A DNA stretch of 64,000 nt from Acidipropionibacterium virtanenii (GTDB lineage: Bacteria > Actinomycetota > Actinomycetes > Propionibacteriales > Propionibacteriaceae). Each line of letters starts with the position of its first letter. Within the stretch, counting starts at the first letter, position 1. The stretch covers positions 3,286,001-3,350,000 of the forward strand of contig NZ_CP025198.1 of NCBI RefSeq assembly GCF_003325455.1, read 5' to 3'. The translations under genes and the position numbers were made by a program. Shown one piece after another: positions 26,526 through 34,776 of this stretch. Below the pieces are notes generated by a model. It was not told the DNA's origin. It saw nothing but the letters and a program-made list of their open reading frames with translations, and searched no databases.

Positions 26526-26933
26526 ATGCCTTCCCATCGCATCTCGGATGTGGCCACACTGCTCGGCGTCTCCGACGACACCGTCCGCCGCTGGATAGAT
26601 CAGAGCCAGGTCGAGGCCGCCAAGGACGACGCCGGACGGCTGCGCATCGACGGTGCGAGCCTGGCCCGGTTCCTCACCGACCAGCAGCGGGCACGCCCAG
26701 GCCTGGAGGACGGGTCGGGCGTCCAGTCGGCGCGCAACCACATCCAGGGCATCGTCACCGCCGTCACCTCCGATGCGGTGATGAGCCAGGTCGACCTCAT
26801 CGCGAGGAGCTCGCGGATCGTCTCCCTCATCTCCACCGAGGCGGTCCGCGATCTCGGCCTTGAGGTCGGATCCATCGCCGTCGCGCAGGTCAAGGCCACC
26901 AACGTATCGATCGAACTACCACTCACCCGCTGA
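26526..26933 (+). CDS. HTH plus TOBE (molbindin) molybdate-responsive regulator
   Basis: The 135-residue protein joins a MerR-type excisionase-like HTH (MPSHRISDVATLLGVSDDTVRRWI) to a C-terminal TOBE/Mop domain (GSGVQSARNHIQGIVTAVTSDAVMSQVDLIA, then VRDLGLEVGSIAVAQVKATNVSIE), which binds molybdate. It lies 10 bp before modA on the same strand and most likely regulates molybdate uptake. The ATG at 26526 directly follows a TATATT element, suggesting a leaderless mRNA. Confidence 0.85.
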   Translation: MPSHRISDVATLLGVSDDTVRRWIDQSQVEAAKDDAGRLRIDGASLARFLTDQQRARPGLEDGSGVQSARNHIQGIVTAVTSDAVMSQVDLIARSSRIVSLISTEAVRDLGLEVGSIAVAQVKATNVSIELPLTR

Positions 26934-26943
26934 TGGAGACCCG

Positions 26944-27762
26944 ATGATGACGCACCCGATTCTCAGGCACCCGCTCCTCAGGTGCAGATCCGCCCTCGCC
27001 GTCGCCCTCACCGCCGCACTTCTCTCCCCGGTCGCCGCATGCTCGAGCGCCGACGACTCGTCGAGGGCCTCAGCCCCGGCGTCCGCGAAGCCCACGACCC
27101 TGACCGTCTTCGCCGCGGCGTCGTTGACCAAGTCCTTCGACCAGATCGGGAAGGACTTCCAGAAGGCCCATCCCGGCGTCACGGTCCGTTTCTCCTACGA
27201 GGGCTCCCAGACGCTGGTCGAGCAGCTGTCGGAGGGGGCACCGGCCGATGTGCTGGCGACCGCCGACACCAAGAATATGGACAAGGCCACCAAGGCCTCC
27301 CTGGTGGGGACCACCACCGAGTTCGCCACCAACACGCTGATTCTCATCACCCCGCCCGGCAACCCCGCCAGGATCACCGGCCTCGACTCCTCGCTGACCG
27401 GCAGGAAGCTGGTGATCTGCGCCCCCGCGGTGCCCTGCGGCAACGCGACCAAGGAGCTTGCGGGCAAGCTCGGCGTCACCCTGGCACCCGTGAGCGAGGA
27501 GGAGAAGGTCACCGACGTCCGCGGCAAGGTGGAGTCCGGGCAGGCGGACGCCGGCATCGTCTACCGGACCGACGCCGCCGCCAGCGGCAAGAAGGTGACC
27601 GCCGTCGCCATCGAGGACGCCGACAAGGTGGTCAACCACTACCCCATCGCGGCCACGAAGAGCTCGAAGAACGCCGACCTGGCGCGTCAGTTCATCGCCC
27701 AGGTGACGTCGGCCCAGGGGCAGAAGGTGCTGGCCGACCCCGGCTTCTCACCGGCATCCTGA
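26944..27762 (+). CDS. modA: Molybdate-binding lipoprotein ModA
   Basis: ModA captures molybdate (or tungstate) outside the cell for the ABC transporter. The 272-residue protein has a lipobox ending at Cys33 (SPVAACSS). Next come TLTVFAAASLTKSFDQIGKDF, FSYEGSQTLVEQLSEGAPADVLATAD and VRGKVESGQADAGIVYRTDA, all standard ModA blocks. Two ATGs occur at the start (26944, 26947), and a GGAGA lies upstream. modBC begins about 6 bp after its stop. Confidence 0.95.
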   Translation: MMTHPILRHPLLRCRSALAVALTAALLSPVAACSSADDSSRASAPASAKPTTLTVFAAASLTKSFDQIGKDFQKAHPGVTVRFSYEGSQTLVEQLSEGAPADVLATADTKNMDKATKASLVGTTTEFATNTLILITPPGNPARITGLDSSLTGRKLVICAPAVPCGNATKELAGKLGVTLAPVSEEEKVTDVRGKVESGQADAGIVYRTDAAASGKKVTAVAIEDADKVVNHYPIAATKSSKNADLARQFIAQVTSAQGQKVLADPGFSPAS

Positions 27763-27768
27763 CCGGAG

Positions 27769-29820
27769 GTGGTGATCACGCGGGAGACCCGTCGCGGCCG
27801 GGCGCTCGACCCGGCACCACTGCCGGTCTGGATCGCCGTCCTGGCGGTGGCCGGCATCTGCGCCCTGGTGCTGCCGCTGCTCGGCATGGGGCAGCGGGTG
27901 CCGTGGACGCGGTTGCCCGCCCTGATCGGCACCGAAGCGGCGCGCGACGCCCTGTCGTTGAGCCTGCGCACCTGCCTGTCCGCGATCCTCATCGATCTGC
28001 TGCTCGGCGTCCCGTTGGCGCTGCTGCTGGCCCGCGACTGGCGGGGTGTGCGGGTGGCGCGGGTGGTGGTGCTGCTGCCGCTCTCCCTGCCGCCGGTGGT
28101 GGCCGGGATAGCGCTGCTGGCCACCTTCGGGCGGCGCGGGCTGATCGGCGCCCGGCTGGAGGCCGCCGGCGTCTCGATCGCCTTCTCCACGGTGGCCGTG
28201 GTGATGGCCCAGGTCTTCGTCTCCCTGCCCTTCCTGGTCACCACCCTGGAGTCGGCCGTCCGCACCCGTCCGTGGGGCCTGGAGGAGACCGCCGCCGCGC
28301 TGGGGGCCGGGCCGAGCAGGGTGCTGGCCACCATCACCCTGCCGACCATGACACCGGCCCTGACCCGTGGCACCGCCCTGGCGGCGGCCCGGTGCCTGGG
28401 CGAGTTCGGGGCGACGCTGACCTTCGCCGGGTCGTTGCAGGGCACCACGCGCACCATGCCGCTGGAGATCTACCTGGCCCGGGAGACCGATTCGGACACC
28501 GCGCTGGCGCTGGGCCTGATGCTGGTGGTCGTCGGGGCGATCGTGGTGGCCCTCACCGAGTGGACGCCCCGACGACGGCGGAGGCGGCGCGGTGCAGGGG
28601 TTCTCGGCGCGAAGATCCTCGGCGCGAAGGCAGCCGCTCCCGCTGCGGCTGTCTCCCCCTCCCCCGCGGATCCCGATGAGCCGACGTCAGCACCCAGCTC
28701 GGTGCGCGTCCGGGGGCGGATCCGGGAGCGCGGCTGGGATGTCGATCTCAGGGTGGACGCCGGTGAGGTGATTGCTGTGATGGGTCACAACGGCGCCGGG
28801 AAATCCACCCTGGCCGGGGTGATCACCGGGCTGCTGGGGCTGGACTCGGGAGAGCTGCGGATCGGCGGGAGGCTGGTCGACGGCGCGGGCGTGCTTCTGC
28901 CTCCGCGACGTCGCGGAGTGGCGCTGCTCACCCAGCAGGCACGGATCTTCGGGCACATGTCCGTGCTCGACAACGTGGCCTACGGGCCCCGCAGCCACGG
29001 CGCGTCGCGGGAGCGGGCCCGCCGGATCGCCCGTGCGGAGCTGGCGGGGGCGGGCTGCCTGGATCTGGCCGGCCGGCGCGGAGATGAGCTGTCAGGGGGG
29101 CAGGCCGCCCGGGTCGGACTGGCGCGGGCGCTGGCCGTGGCCCCCGACGTGCTCATCCTGGACGAGCCGACCGCGGCTCTGGACGTGGAGTCCCGCGCGA
29201 TGGTGCAGCGGGTGCTGCGCCGACGACTGGCGGCCACCGGAACGACGGCGATCCTGATCACCCACGACGTCATCGATGCCGTGCAGGTGGCCTCCCGCCT
29301 GCTGGTGATGGACGGCGGGCGGGTGGTCGCCGACGGCTCGCCATCGGCCCTGCTGGCCTCCCCCACCACCGGTTTCACCGCCCGGCTGGCCGGGGTGAAC
29401 ATGATCCGGGGACGGGCGCAGGTGGACAGCGACCATCTGGTGTCGGTGTCGATCGGGGAGCGGCGCCTGGTGGCCGTGACGGGATCGGGGGAGGAGACGT
29501 CAGGGGCGGAGGGGGCGGAGACCATCGCCGAGGGGGACGAGGTCGCCCTGGTCTTCGCCCCCCGCACCGTTGCCCTGCACCGCGAACCGGTCCCCGGATC
29601 ACCGCGCACCTGTCTGCCCGGGACGGTGGCCGGGGTCGAGCAGTCGGGCGGGCTGGTGACGGTGCTGGTCACCCTGGACTCCGGGGAGACCATCAGGGCT
29701 CAGGTGACCATCGGCGCCTGGACCGAGCTGGGGATCTCGCCGGGCGAGACGCTGTGGTGCACGATCAAGGCCACCCAGGTCCGGGCGGTGCCGGCGGGTC
29801 CGGCGCAGGCGGGTCGCTGA
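27769..29820 (+). CDS. modBC: Fused molybdate ABC permease-ATPase ModBC
   Basis: The single 683-residue chain joins a ModB permease (residues about 1-265, with the EAA-type loop LEETAAALGAGPSRVLATITLP) to a ModC ATPase. ModC elements are Walker A GHNGAGKST, signature LSGGQAARVGLARALA, Walker B LILDEPTAAL and a C-terminal TOBE-like region. An Arg-rich linker RRRRRRRG and an Ala/Pro stretch with a short repeat (GAKILGAK) separate the parts. Two adjacent GTGs follow GGAGG; 27769 overlaps that site, so 27772 is an equal candidate. Confidence 0.93.
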   Translation: MVITRETRRGRALDPAPLPVWIAVLAVAGICALVLPLLGMGQRVPWTRLPALIGTEAARDALSLSLRTCLSAILIDLLLGVPLALLLARDWRGVRVARVVVLLPLSLPPVVAGIALLATFGRRGLIGARLEAAGVSIAFSTVAVVMAQVFVSLPFLVTTLESAVRTRPWGLEETAAALGAGPSRVLATITLPTMTPALTRGTALAAARCLGEFGATLTFAGSLQGTTRTMPLEIYLARETDSDTALALGLMLVVVGAIVVALTEWTPRRRRRRRGAGVLGAKILGAKAAAPAAAVSPSPADPDEPTSAPSSVRVRGRIRERGWDVDLRVDAGEVIAVMGHNGAGKSTLAGVITGLLGLDSGELRIGGRLVDGAGVLLPPRRRGVALLTQQARIFGHMSVLDNVAYGPRSHGASRERARRIARAELAGAGCLDLAGRRGDELSGGQAARVGLARALAVAPDVLILDEPTAALDVESRAMVQRVLRRRLAATGTTAILITHDVIDAVQVASRLLVMDGGRVVADGSPSALLASPTTGFTARLAGVNMIRGRAQVDSDHLVSVSIGERRLVAVTGSGEETSGAEGAETIAEGDEVALVFAPRTVALHREPVPGSPRTCLPGTVAGVEQSGGLVTVLVTLDSGETIRAQVTIGAWTELGISPGETLWCTIKATQVRAVPAGPAQAGR

Positions 29821-29823
29821 GGA

Positions 29824-29839
29824 CGGGCCGGAGGGCCCG
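29824..29839. terminator. Weak hairpin after modBC
   Basis: CGGGCC-ggag-GGCCCG forms a 6-bp stem right after the modBC stop, between it and a convergent gene. There is no T-tract, so terminator function is uncertain. Confidence 0.35.
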
Positions 29840-29881
29840 GTACCGAAGGCCGCGCGCCGATGACGCGGCGGCCCCGGCAGC

Positions 29882-30307
29882 TCAGCCCACGGCCCTCCTG
29901 ACCAGCTCTCGCAGCCGCTGCTCGACGGCGTCGTCCACCTCGACCACGGCGAAGGAGACCGGCCACATCGGGCCGTCGTCCAGGTTCGCGTGCTCGTCGA
30001 AGTTCACCGTGCCGTAGCGGGTCTTGAACTTGGACGCCGGCTGGTAGAAGACGATGTTCGTCCCGTCGGCGGCGTAGGTGGGGAATCCGTACCAGGTCTT
30101 GGGTGTCAGCCGGGGCGCCTCCTCGGAGACGATCCGGTGCAGCAGCACCGCGACCTCCTTGTCGACGCCGTCGAGGGCGTCGATGGCGGCGGCGCAGGCC
30201 TCCAGATCCTTGGCGATCTTCGCGGCCCCCTTGAGGCCCTTGGTGGTGCGCAACTCCTCGGCGCGCTGCTTCATGGCGGCGCGCTCCTCGTCACTGAATC
30301 CGCTCAT
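29882..30307 (-). CDS. DUF1801-family protein
   Basis: The 141-residue protein contains APRLTPKTWYGFPTYAADGTNIVFYQPASKFKTRYGTVNF, matching the DUF1801/YdhG-like fold sometimes called an iron chaperone. A helical N-terminus (FSDEERAAMKQRAEEL) precedes it. GAGGAG lies 7 nt upstream of the ATG. It is monocistronic and convergent with modBC. Function is not established. Confidence 0.8.
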   Translation of the reverse strand: MSGFSDEERAAMKQRAEELRTTKGLKGAAKIAKDLEACAAAIDALDGVDKEVAVLLHRIVSEEAPRLTPKTWYGFPTYAADGTNIVFYQPASKFKTRYGTVNFDEHANLDDGPMWPVSFAVVEVDDAVEQRLRELVRRAVG

Positions 30308-30432
30308 GTCATGCTCCTCGGTCGATCCTCGGCCTGCGGGCCGGGCTTTCGCCGCGGGCCGGTGTCCGCCACCCTATGCGCCCGGAAGGGGCACCTCGCC
30401 CCCGTCGCCGTCGGTTCAGGCCACGGGATATC

Positions 30433-30502
30433 CACGCAGCGCCAGAGTTCGAACGCACCGCCTGGAATACCTGGCGCCGCGTTCGAACTCTGGCGCTGCG
30501 TG
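30433..30502. repeat. Hairpin repeat, copy B (24-bp perfect arms, 22-nt loop)
   Basis: Perfect inverted arms of 24 bp (30433-30456 and 30479-30502; core GCGCCAGAGTTCGAACGC) enclose a 22-nt loop with GGAATACCTGGCGC. It shares loop sequence, loop length and outer GCGCCAGAGT with copy A at 17662, while the inner arm bases differ and co-vary. It sits in a 459-bp gene-free stretch. The remainder of that stretch holds GC-rich DNA and the promoter described next. Confidence 0.9.
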
Positions 30503-30614
30503 AGGGTGGGTGGGGGGCACGGCCGGCCAGGGCGGGGAGGTGGCTGATCCGGAGTGAGAGGGACATGGCCGGCCAGGAGTGGACGGGCGTGGGTTCCAGG
30601 TTGTTCTTGTCCAT

Positions 30615-30679
30615 ATTTCAAGACTTGGTCTCACATTTCAAGACGTGGCTTGCCACGTCCGCGGCCCTGCCGTTAGCGT
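30615..30679 (+). promoter_or_regulatory. Promoter with paired activator-type repeats for the sulfur operon
   Basis: ATTTCAAGAC occurs at 30615-30624 and 30635-30644, exactly 20 bp apart. Both copies continue as (T/G)TGG. The second merges into a perfect palindrome GACGTGGC-tt-GCCACGTC (30642-30659). TTGCCA (30650-30655) and TAGCGT (30674-30679) with an 18-bp spacer form a plausible promoter overlapped by the palindrome. A LysR- or TetR-type sulfur regulator would fit; that is inference. Confidence 0.6.
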
Positions 30680-30766
30680 GACCGTTGACGTCGCCGAGAG
30701 CGGTGACGTCAGGCCCGGACCCACCGGGCATCAGTGGGGTCCCGGACCCCAGATCGAGGAGACACT

Positions 30767-30859
30767 GTGAGCACCAGGATGCGCACCGCTGGAGGCACGG
30801 CACCAACCGCCCGCCACCAGATGTGTATGTGCATGTGTCCGGTCTCCTCCTGTTGCTGA
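30767..30859 (+). CDS. Short Met/Cys-rich leader peptide (putative attenuator)
   Basis: The 30-residue ORF starts at GTG 30767 (GAGGAG 5 nt upstream; alternative ATG at 30779) and ends MCMCMCPVSSCC before TGA. Five of the last eleven residues are cysteine, interleaved with methionine. Cysteine-rich leader ORFs upstream of sulfur genes are known in actinobacteria and act as cysteine-responsive attenuators. This one lies about 200 bp before an ABC transporter operon carrying thiol-transferase-like genes. Ribosome stalling when Cys-tRNA (or Met-tRNA) is low would be the expected signal. I found no convincing terminator/antiterminator pair in 30860-31065. Confidence 0.7.
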   Translation: MSTRMRTAGGTAPTARHQMCMCMCPVSSCC

Positions 30860-31065
30860 TCCGCGGACACCGCCGCATCACCGGCGAGCGCATCACCAGC
30901 TGCTGAACCCCGGTAACCCCGGAGACGCCAGCACCCCAGCACCCCAGGAGACCCGCCGCGCAGGGCTGACCTCTTCCCGCGCACCGCTCCCCCGTCATCA
31001 CGCCGCATCACCCAGTACCCGTGCGCCCCGCGGCGCCCCGGTCTGGCCCATCAGATGGAACACAT

Positions 31066-32085
31066 ATGCAGCATCTTGTCTCCGACACCTCTCTCGGCGG
31101 CCCCGTCGAGCAGGCCCCGGAAGCCCGTTCCAGGGCACAGCGCTCCGCCCTGATCCGCCTCATCGTCTCCCGGATCCTGGGCGCCGTCTTCGTCCTGTGG
31201 GCCGCGGTCACGCTGACCTTCCTGGCCGTCCACGCCACCCCGGGCGACACCGTCTCCCTGCTGCTCGGCCAGAACCGCGACGACCCGGTGCTGCGGGCCC
31301 GCACCATCGCGCGCTGGGGCCTCGACCACCCGTTGTGGTACCAGTACCTGCTCTACCTGGTGCGCATTCCCACCGGCGATCTCGGCGTCAGCTACACCTT
31401 CAGCCGCCCGGTCACCGAGCTGCTCGCCGAGTCCATCGGCCCCACCCTCCAACTGGCCGGGGCAGCCACCGTCGGCGCGGTGATCATCGCCTACCTCATC
31501 ACCCTCGGCACATCGACCCGGCTGCGGCGCCTGCGGCCGGTCTCCCAGGTCATCGAACTCGTCCTGCTCTCGGCCCCGGCCTTCTGGATCGGGATCGTGC
31601 TGCTGCTGGTCCTCAGCTTCAAGCTCGGCTGGTTCTCCATCGTCGACCCGAACTCCCCGCAGGCCCTGGTGCTGCCCGCCCTGTCCCTGGCCCTTCCGAT
31701 CGGCTGCTACCTGGCGCAGATCCTGCGCGACGGCGCCGACCGGGCCATGGAACAGCCTTTCGCCCTCACCTCGCGCTCCCGCGGTCTCTCGGAATCCCGC
31801 GTCTACGCCGGCCACGCCCTCAAGCACGGCACGGTCCCGGTGATCACCGTGCTGGGACTCATCATCGGCAGCCTCATCGGCGGCGCGGTGGTCGTCGAGC
31901 AGGTCTTCGGCCGCGCCGGCCTGGGCCAGATCGCCGTCCAGGCGGTCAACGTCAAGGACGTGCCCCTCATCCTCGGCGTCACCATCGTCGCCACCGCGGC
32001 CTTCGTCATCGCCTCCACCCTGGTCGACGTCGCCGCCCTGGCCATCGACCCGCGGCTGCGCGCCGCCTCAACCGCCAGGAGCTGA
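31066..32085 (+). CDS. ABC transporter permease (DppB type)
   Basis: The 339-residue permease has six membrane helices and dipeptide-transporter motifs: ATPGDTVSLLLGQNRDDPVL, WYQYLLYLVRIPTGDLGVSYTFSRPV and, in the EAA loop, ALTSRSRGLSESRVYAGHALKHGTVPVITVLG. It imports peptides or peptide-like compounds with the genes that follow. The ATG at 31066 (MQHLVSD) is preceded by a weak AGATGGA; upstream in-frame codons look non-coding. It is the first structural gene after the Cys-rich leader. Confidence 0.92.
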   Translation: MQHLVSDTSLGGPVEQAPEARSRAQRSALIRLIVSRILGAVFVLWAAVTLTFLAVHATPGDTVSLLLGQNRDDPVLRARTIARWGLDHPLWYQYLLYLVRIPTGDLGVSYTFSRPVTELLAESIGPTLQLAGAATVGAVIIAYLITLGTSTRLRRLRPVSQVIELVLLSAPAFWIGIVLLLVLSFKLGWFSIVDPNSPQALVLPALSLALPIGCYLAQILRDGADRAMEQPFALTSRSRGLSESRVYAGHALKHGTVPVITVLGLIIGSLIGGAVVVEQVFGRAGLGQIAVQAVNVKDVPLILGVTIVATAAFVIASTLVDVAALAIDPRLRAASTARS

Positions 32086-32087
32086 CC

Positions 32088-32939
32088 GTGGCCGTCCTCA
32101 CACTTCCCGTCTCCGCCCGCCGCCCCGGCACCGGCCGCTCGAACCTCACCATCGTCGCCTCCGGCACCGTGCTGGGTCTGGCCGCCGTCACCGCGATCGT
32201 CCCGAACCTGCTCGTCCGGACCGACCCGCTGTTCGCCGACCCGACCGCCTCCCTGGCGGCTCCCTCGGCCGCCCACTGGGCCGGCACCGACCTGCAGGGC
32301 CGCGACGTCTTCTCCCGGATCATCCACGGGGCGCGCTACTCCCTGTCCATCGGGCTGGGGGCCACCGCACTGGCCCTGGCGGCCGGCCTGCTGCTCGGCA
32401 TCCTCGCCGCCACCGCGCCCCGCTGGGCAGACATGGTCGTCAGCCGGGCCGTCGACATCCTCGCGGCCTTCCCGGAGGTGCTGCTGGCGCTGCTCTTCAT
32501 CGCGCTGACCGGCCCCGGCGTCACCAATCTCATCGTGGCCATCGGCATCGCCGGCATTCCCAAGTACGCCCGGCTGGTGCGCACCCAGGTCCTCACCACC
32601 CGTCAGGCCGGCTACGTGGAACAGGCCCGCACCTACGGCATCACCGGGTTCCGCTCTCTGCTGCGTCACGTGCTGCCCAACGCGCTGGGCTCCCTGCCGA
32701 TCATCGCCACCATCGGGCTGGGCGAGGCCATCGTCTCCTCGGCGGCGCTGAGCTTCCTGGGGCTGGGCCCCCAGCCCCCCAATCCCGAATGGGGGCTCAT
32801 GATCGCCGAGTCCCGCGACTACCTGCGTCATGCCTGGTGGCTCGGGGTGTTCCCGGGAGCCGCCGTCACCGTCGTCGTCATCGCCGCCACCGTGCTGGGC
32901 CGCACCCTCCAGGCCCGTTACGAGAGAAGGTCGTCATGA
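32088..32939 (+). CDS. ABC transporter permease (DppC type)
   Basis: The 283-residue permease has HWAGTDLQGRDVFSRIIHGARYSLSIGLGA, a DppC/OppC signature, and the EAA loop YVEQARTYGITGFRSLLRHVLPNALGSLP. It pairs with the upstream DppB-type subunit to form the channel. The GTG at 32088 follows CCAGGAG, 2 bp after the first permease. The stop overlaps the ATPase start (ATGA). Confidence 0.92.
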   Translation: MAVLTLPVSARRPGTGRSNLTIVASGTVLGLAAVTAIVPNLLVRTDPLFADPTASLAAPSAAHWAGTDLQGRDVFSRIIHGARYSLSIGLGATALALAAGLLLGILAATAPRWADMVVSRAVDILAAFPEVLLALLFIALTGPGVTNLIVAIGIAGIPKYARLVRTQVLTTRQAGYVEQARTYGITGFRSLLRHVLPNALGSLPIIATIGLGEAIVSSAALSFLGLGPQPPNPEWGLMIAESRDYLRHAWWLGVFPGAAVTVVVIAATVLGRTLQARYERRSS

Positions 32940-34702
32940 GCATCACCAGGAACCGACCAGGTCACCGTCTCCGCGTGGTTCCCGACGCGGCCGATGCCGC
33001 GGCCGGCGCGGACACCGACAGCACCGAGACCGGCACAAGGCCGCTGGTCGACATCCGCAACCTCGACGTCCGCTTCACCGGGCGCCGCGAGGTGCATGCG
33101 GTGCGCGGGATCTCGCTGACCATCAATCCCGGCGAGGCCGTGGCCATCGTCGGGGAGTCCGGATCCGGGAAGTCCGTCACCTCGCGCAGCATCGTCGGCC
33201 TGGCCGGCGACAACGCCCAGGTGAGCGCCGACGAGTTCAGCGTCCTCGGACGCGACGCCCTGAGACTTCGCGAGAGCCAGTGGCGCGACATCCGCGGACG
33301 CCGGATCGGATTCGTCCTGCAGGACGCCCTGACCTCCCTGGACCCGCTGCGCACCGTCGGCCGCGAGATCGCCGAGACCCTGCGCACCCACCGGATCGTG
33401 GGTCGGCGGCAGATTCCCGGACGGGTCGACGAGCTTCTGCGCGAGGCCGGCATCCCCGACGCCGAGGTCCGCTCCCGCCAGTACCCCCACCAGCTGTCGG
33501 GCGGGCTGCGGCAGCGCGCGCTGATCGCCTCGGCGCTGGCCGGCGGGCCCGACCTGCTCATCGCCGACGAGCCCACCACCGCCCTGGATGTGACCGTCCA
33601 GGCGCAGATCCTCGACCTGCTGGAGGCCAGGCGGGCAGACGGCACGGCCCTGCTGCTGGTCTCCCACGACCTGGCTGTGGTCTCGCGGATCGCCGACCGG
33701 GTGCTGGTGATGCACGACGGCGTCGTGGTGGAGGAGGGCCCCACCACCCGGGTGCTGTCGAACCCCGCCGACTCCTACACCCGCTCGCTGCTGGCGGCGG
33801 TCCCCTCGGCGTCGACCAGGGGCACCCGGCTGTCCACGGGCTCCCCTGTTCCCATCAGCACAGCCCCGATCAGCACGGGTTCCGACGCCGAGGGGCACGA
33901 TGACGCCGCCCCGGTGCTCGAGGCCGCGGGCGTCACCAAGCGCTACCCGCTGCCCGGCGGGGGATCGCGCACCGCCGTCGACGACGTCAGCCTCACCCTG
34001 GCGCCCGGCCAGAAGCTCGGCATCGTCGGGGAGTCCGGATCGGGCAAGAGCACCCTGGCCCGGCTGCTGCTGGATCTCACCCTCCCCGATGAGGGCGAGA
34101 TCAGGATCGGCGGACTGCCGTGGTCCCGGAAGGAGGGGGTGGACGCCGACCTGCGACGTCAGGTGCAGTTCATCTCCCAGGATCCGCTCGGCTCCTTCGA
34201 CCCCCGCTACTCGATCGGCGAGATCATCGCCGAGCCGCTGGGCATCAGTCTCCGCGCGACCGGGGCCCGCGAGGCGGTGGCCGATCTGCTCGGCTCCGTC
34301 GGCCTGGACCCGAGCTTCATCGACGCCTCGCCGAGACGGCTGTCGGGCGGGCAGCGCCAGCGCATCGCCATCGCCCGCGCCCTGGCCCTGGAGCCCCGGG
34401 CGCTCATCTGCGACGAGCCCGTCTCGGCCCTGGACGTCTCCATCCAGGCCGCGGTGCTCGACCTGTTCTCCGACCTGGCCGAGCGCACCGGCACCGCCCT
34501 GGTGTTCATCTCCCACGACCTGGGTGTCGTCCACCACCTCGTAGATCAGGTGCTGGTGATGCGCTACGGCCGGGTCATCGAGTCCGGCGACGTCGACGAC
34601 GTCTTCACCCATCCCCTGCACCCCTACACCCAGGAACTGGTGGCCGCGATCCCCCGGCTCACCACCACCGACGCCCCCCGGCCCGGACGACTGCACGCCT
34701 GA
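32936..34702 (+). CDS. Double ABC ATPase (fused DppD-DppF type)
   Basis: The 588-residue protein carries two complete ATPase domains. Both have GESGSGKS Walker A motifs and Walker B segments (LLIADEPTTALD and ALICDEPVSALD), with signatures LSGGLRQRALIASAL and LSGGQRQRIAIARAL. Each ends with the oligopeptide-transporter C-terminal extension (NPADSYTRSLLAAVP and HPLHPYTQELVAAIP). It energises the two permeases. The start overlaps the preceding stop by four bases with AAGG upstream. Confidence 0.95.
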   Translation: MSITRNRPGHRLRVVPDAADAAAGADTDSTETGTRPLVDIRNLDVRFTGRREVHAVRGISLTINPGEAVAIVGESGSGKSVTSRSIVGLAGDNAQVSADEFSVLGRDALRLRESQWRDIRGRRIGFVLQDALTSLDPLRTVGREIAETLRTHRIVGRRQIPGRVDELLREAGIPDAEVRSRQYPHQLSGGLRQRALIASALAGGPDLLIADEPTTALDVTVQAQILDLLEARRADGTALLLVSHDLAVVSRIADRVLVMHDGVVVEEGPTTRVLSNPADSYTRSLLAAVPSASTRGTRLSTGSPVPISTAPISTGSDAEGHDDAAPVLEAAGVTKRYPLPGGGSRTAVDDVSLTLAPGQKLGIVGESGSGKSTLARLLLDLTLPDEGEIRIGGLPWSRKEGVDADLRRQVQFISQDPLGSFDPRYSIGEIIAEPLGISLRATGAREAVADLLGSVGLDPSFIDASPRRLSGGQRQRIAIARALALEPRALICDEPVSALDVSIQAAVLDLFSDLAERTGTALVFISHDLGVVHHLVDQVLVMRYGRVIESGDVDDVFTHPLHPYTQELVAAIPRLTTTDAPRPGRLHA

Positions 34703-34776
34703 GCCGGCGTCCCTTCCTCCGCTGTATCCCCCTTCCCCATCACCCCTTCCCCGCCATCACTCGCAAGGAATCCGAC

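Noticed and set aside
30860-31065. A terminator/antiterminator pair downstream of the Cys-rich leader
   Set aside because: I saw only short GC-rich stems (for example around CCGGTAACCCCGG) and repeated CATCAC units, with no mutually exclusive long hairpins. Rho-dependent or translational control is possible, but not shown.
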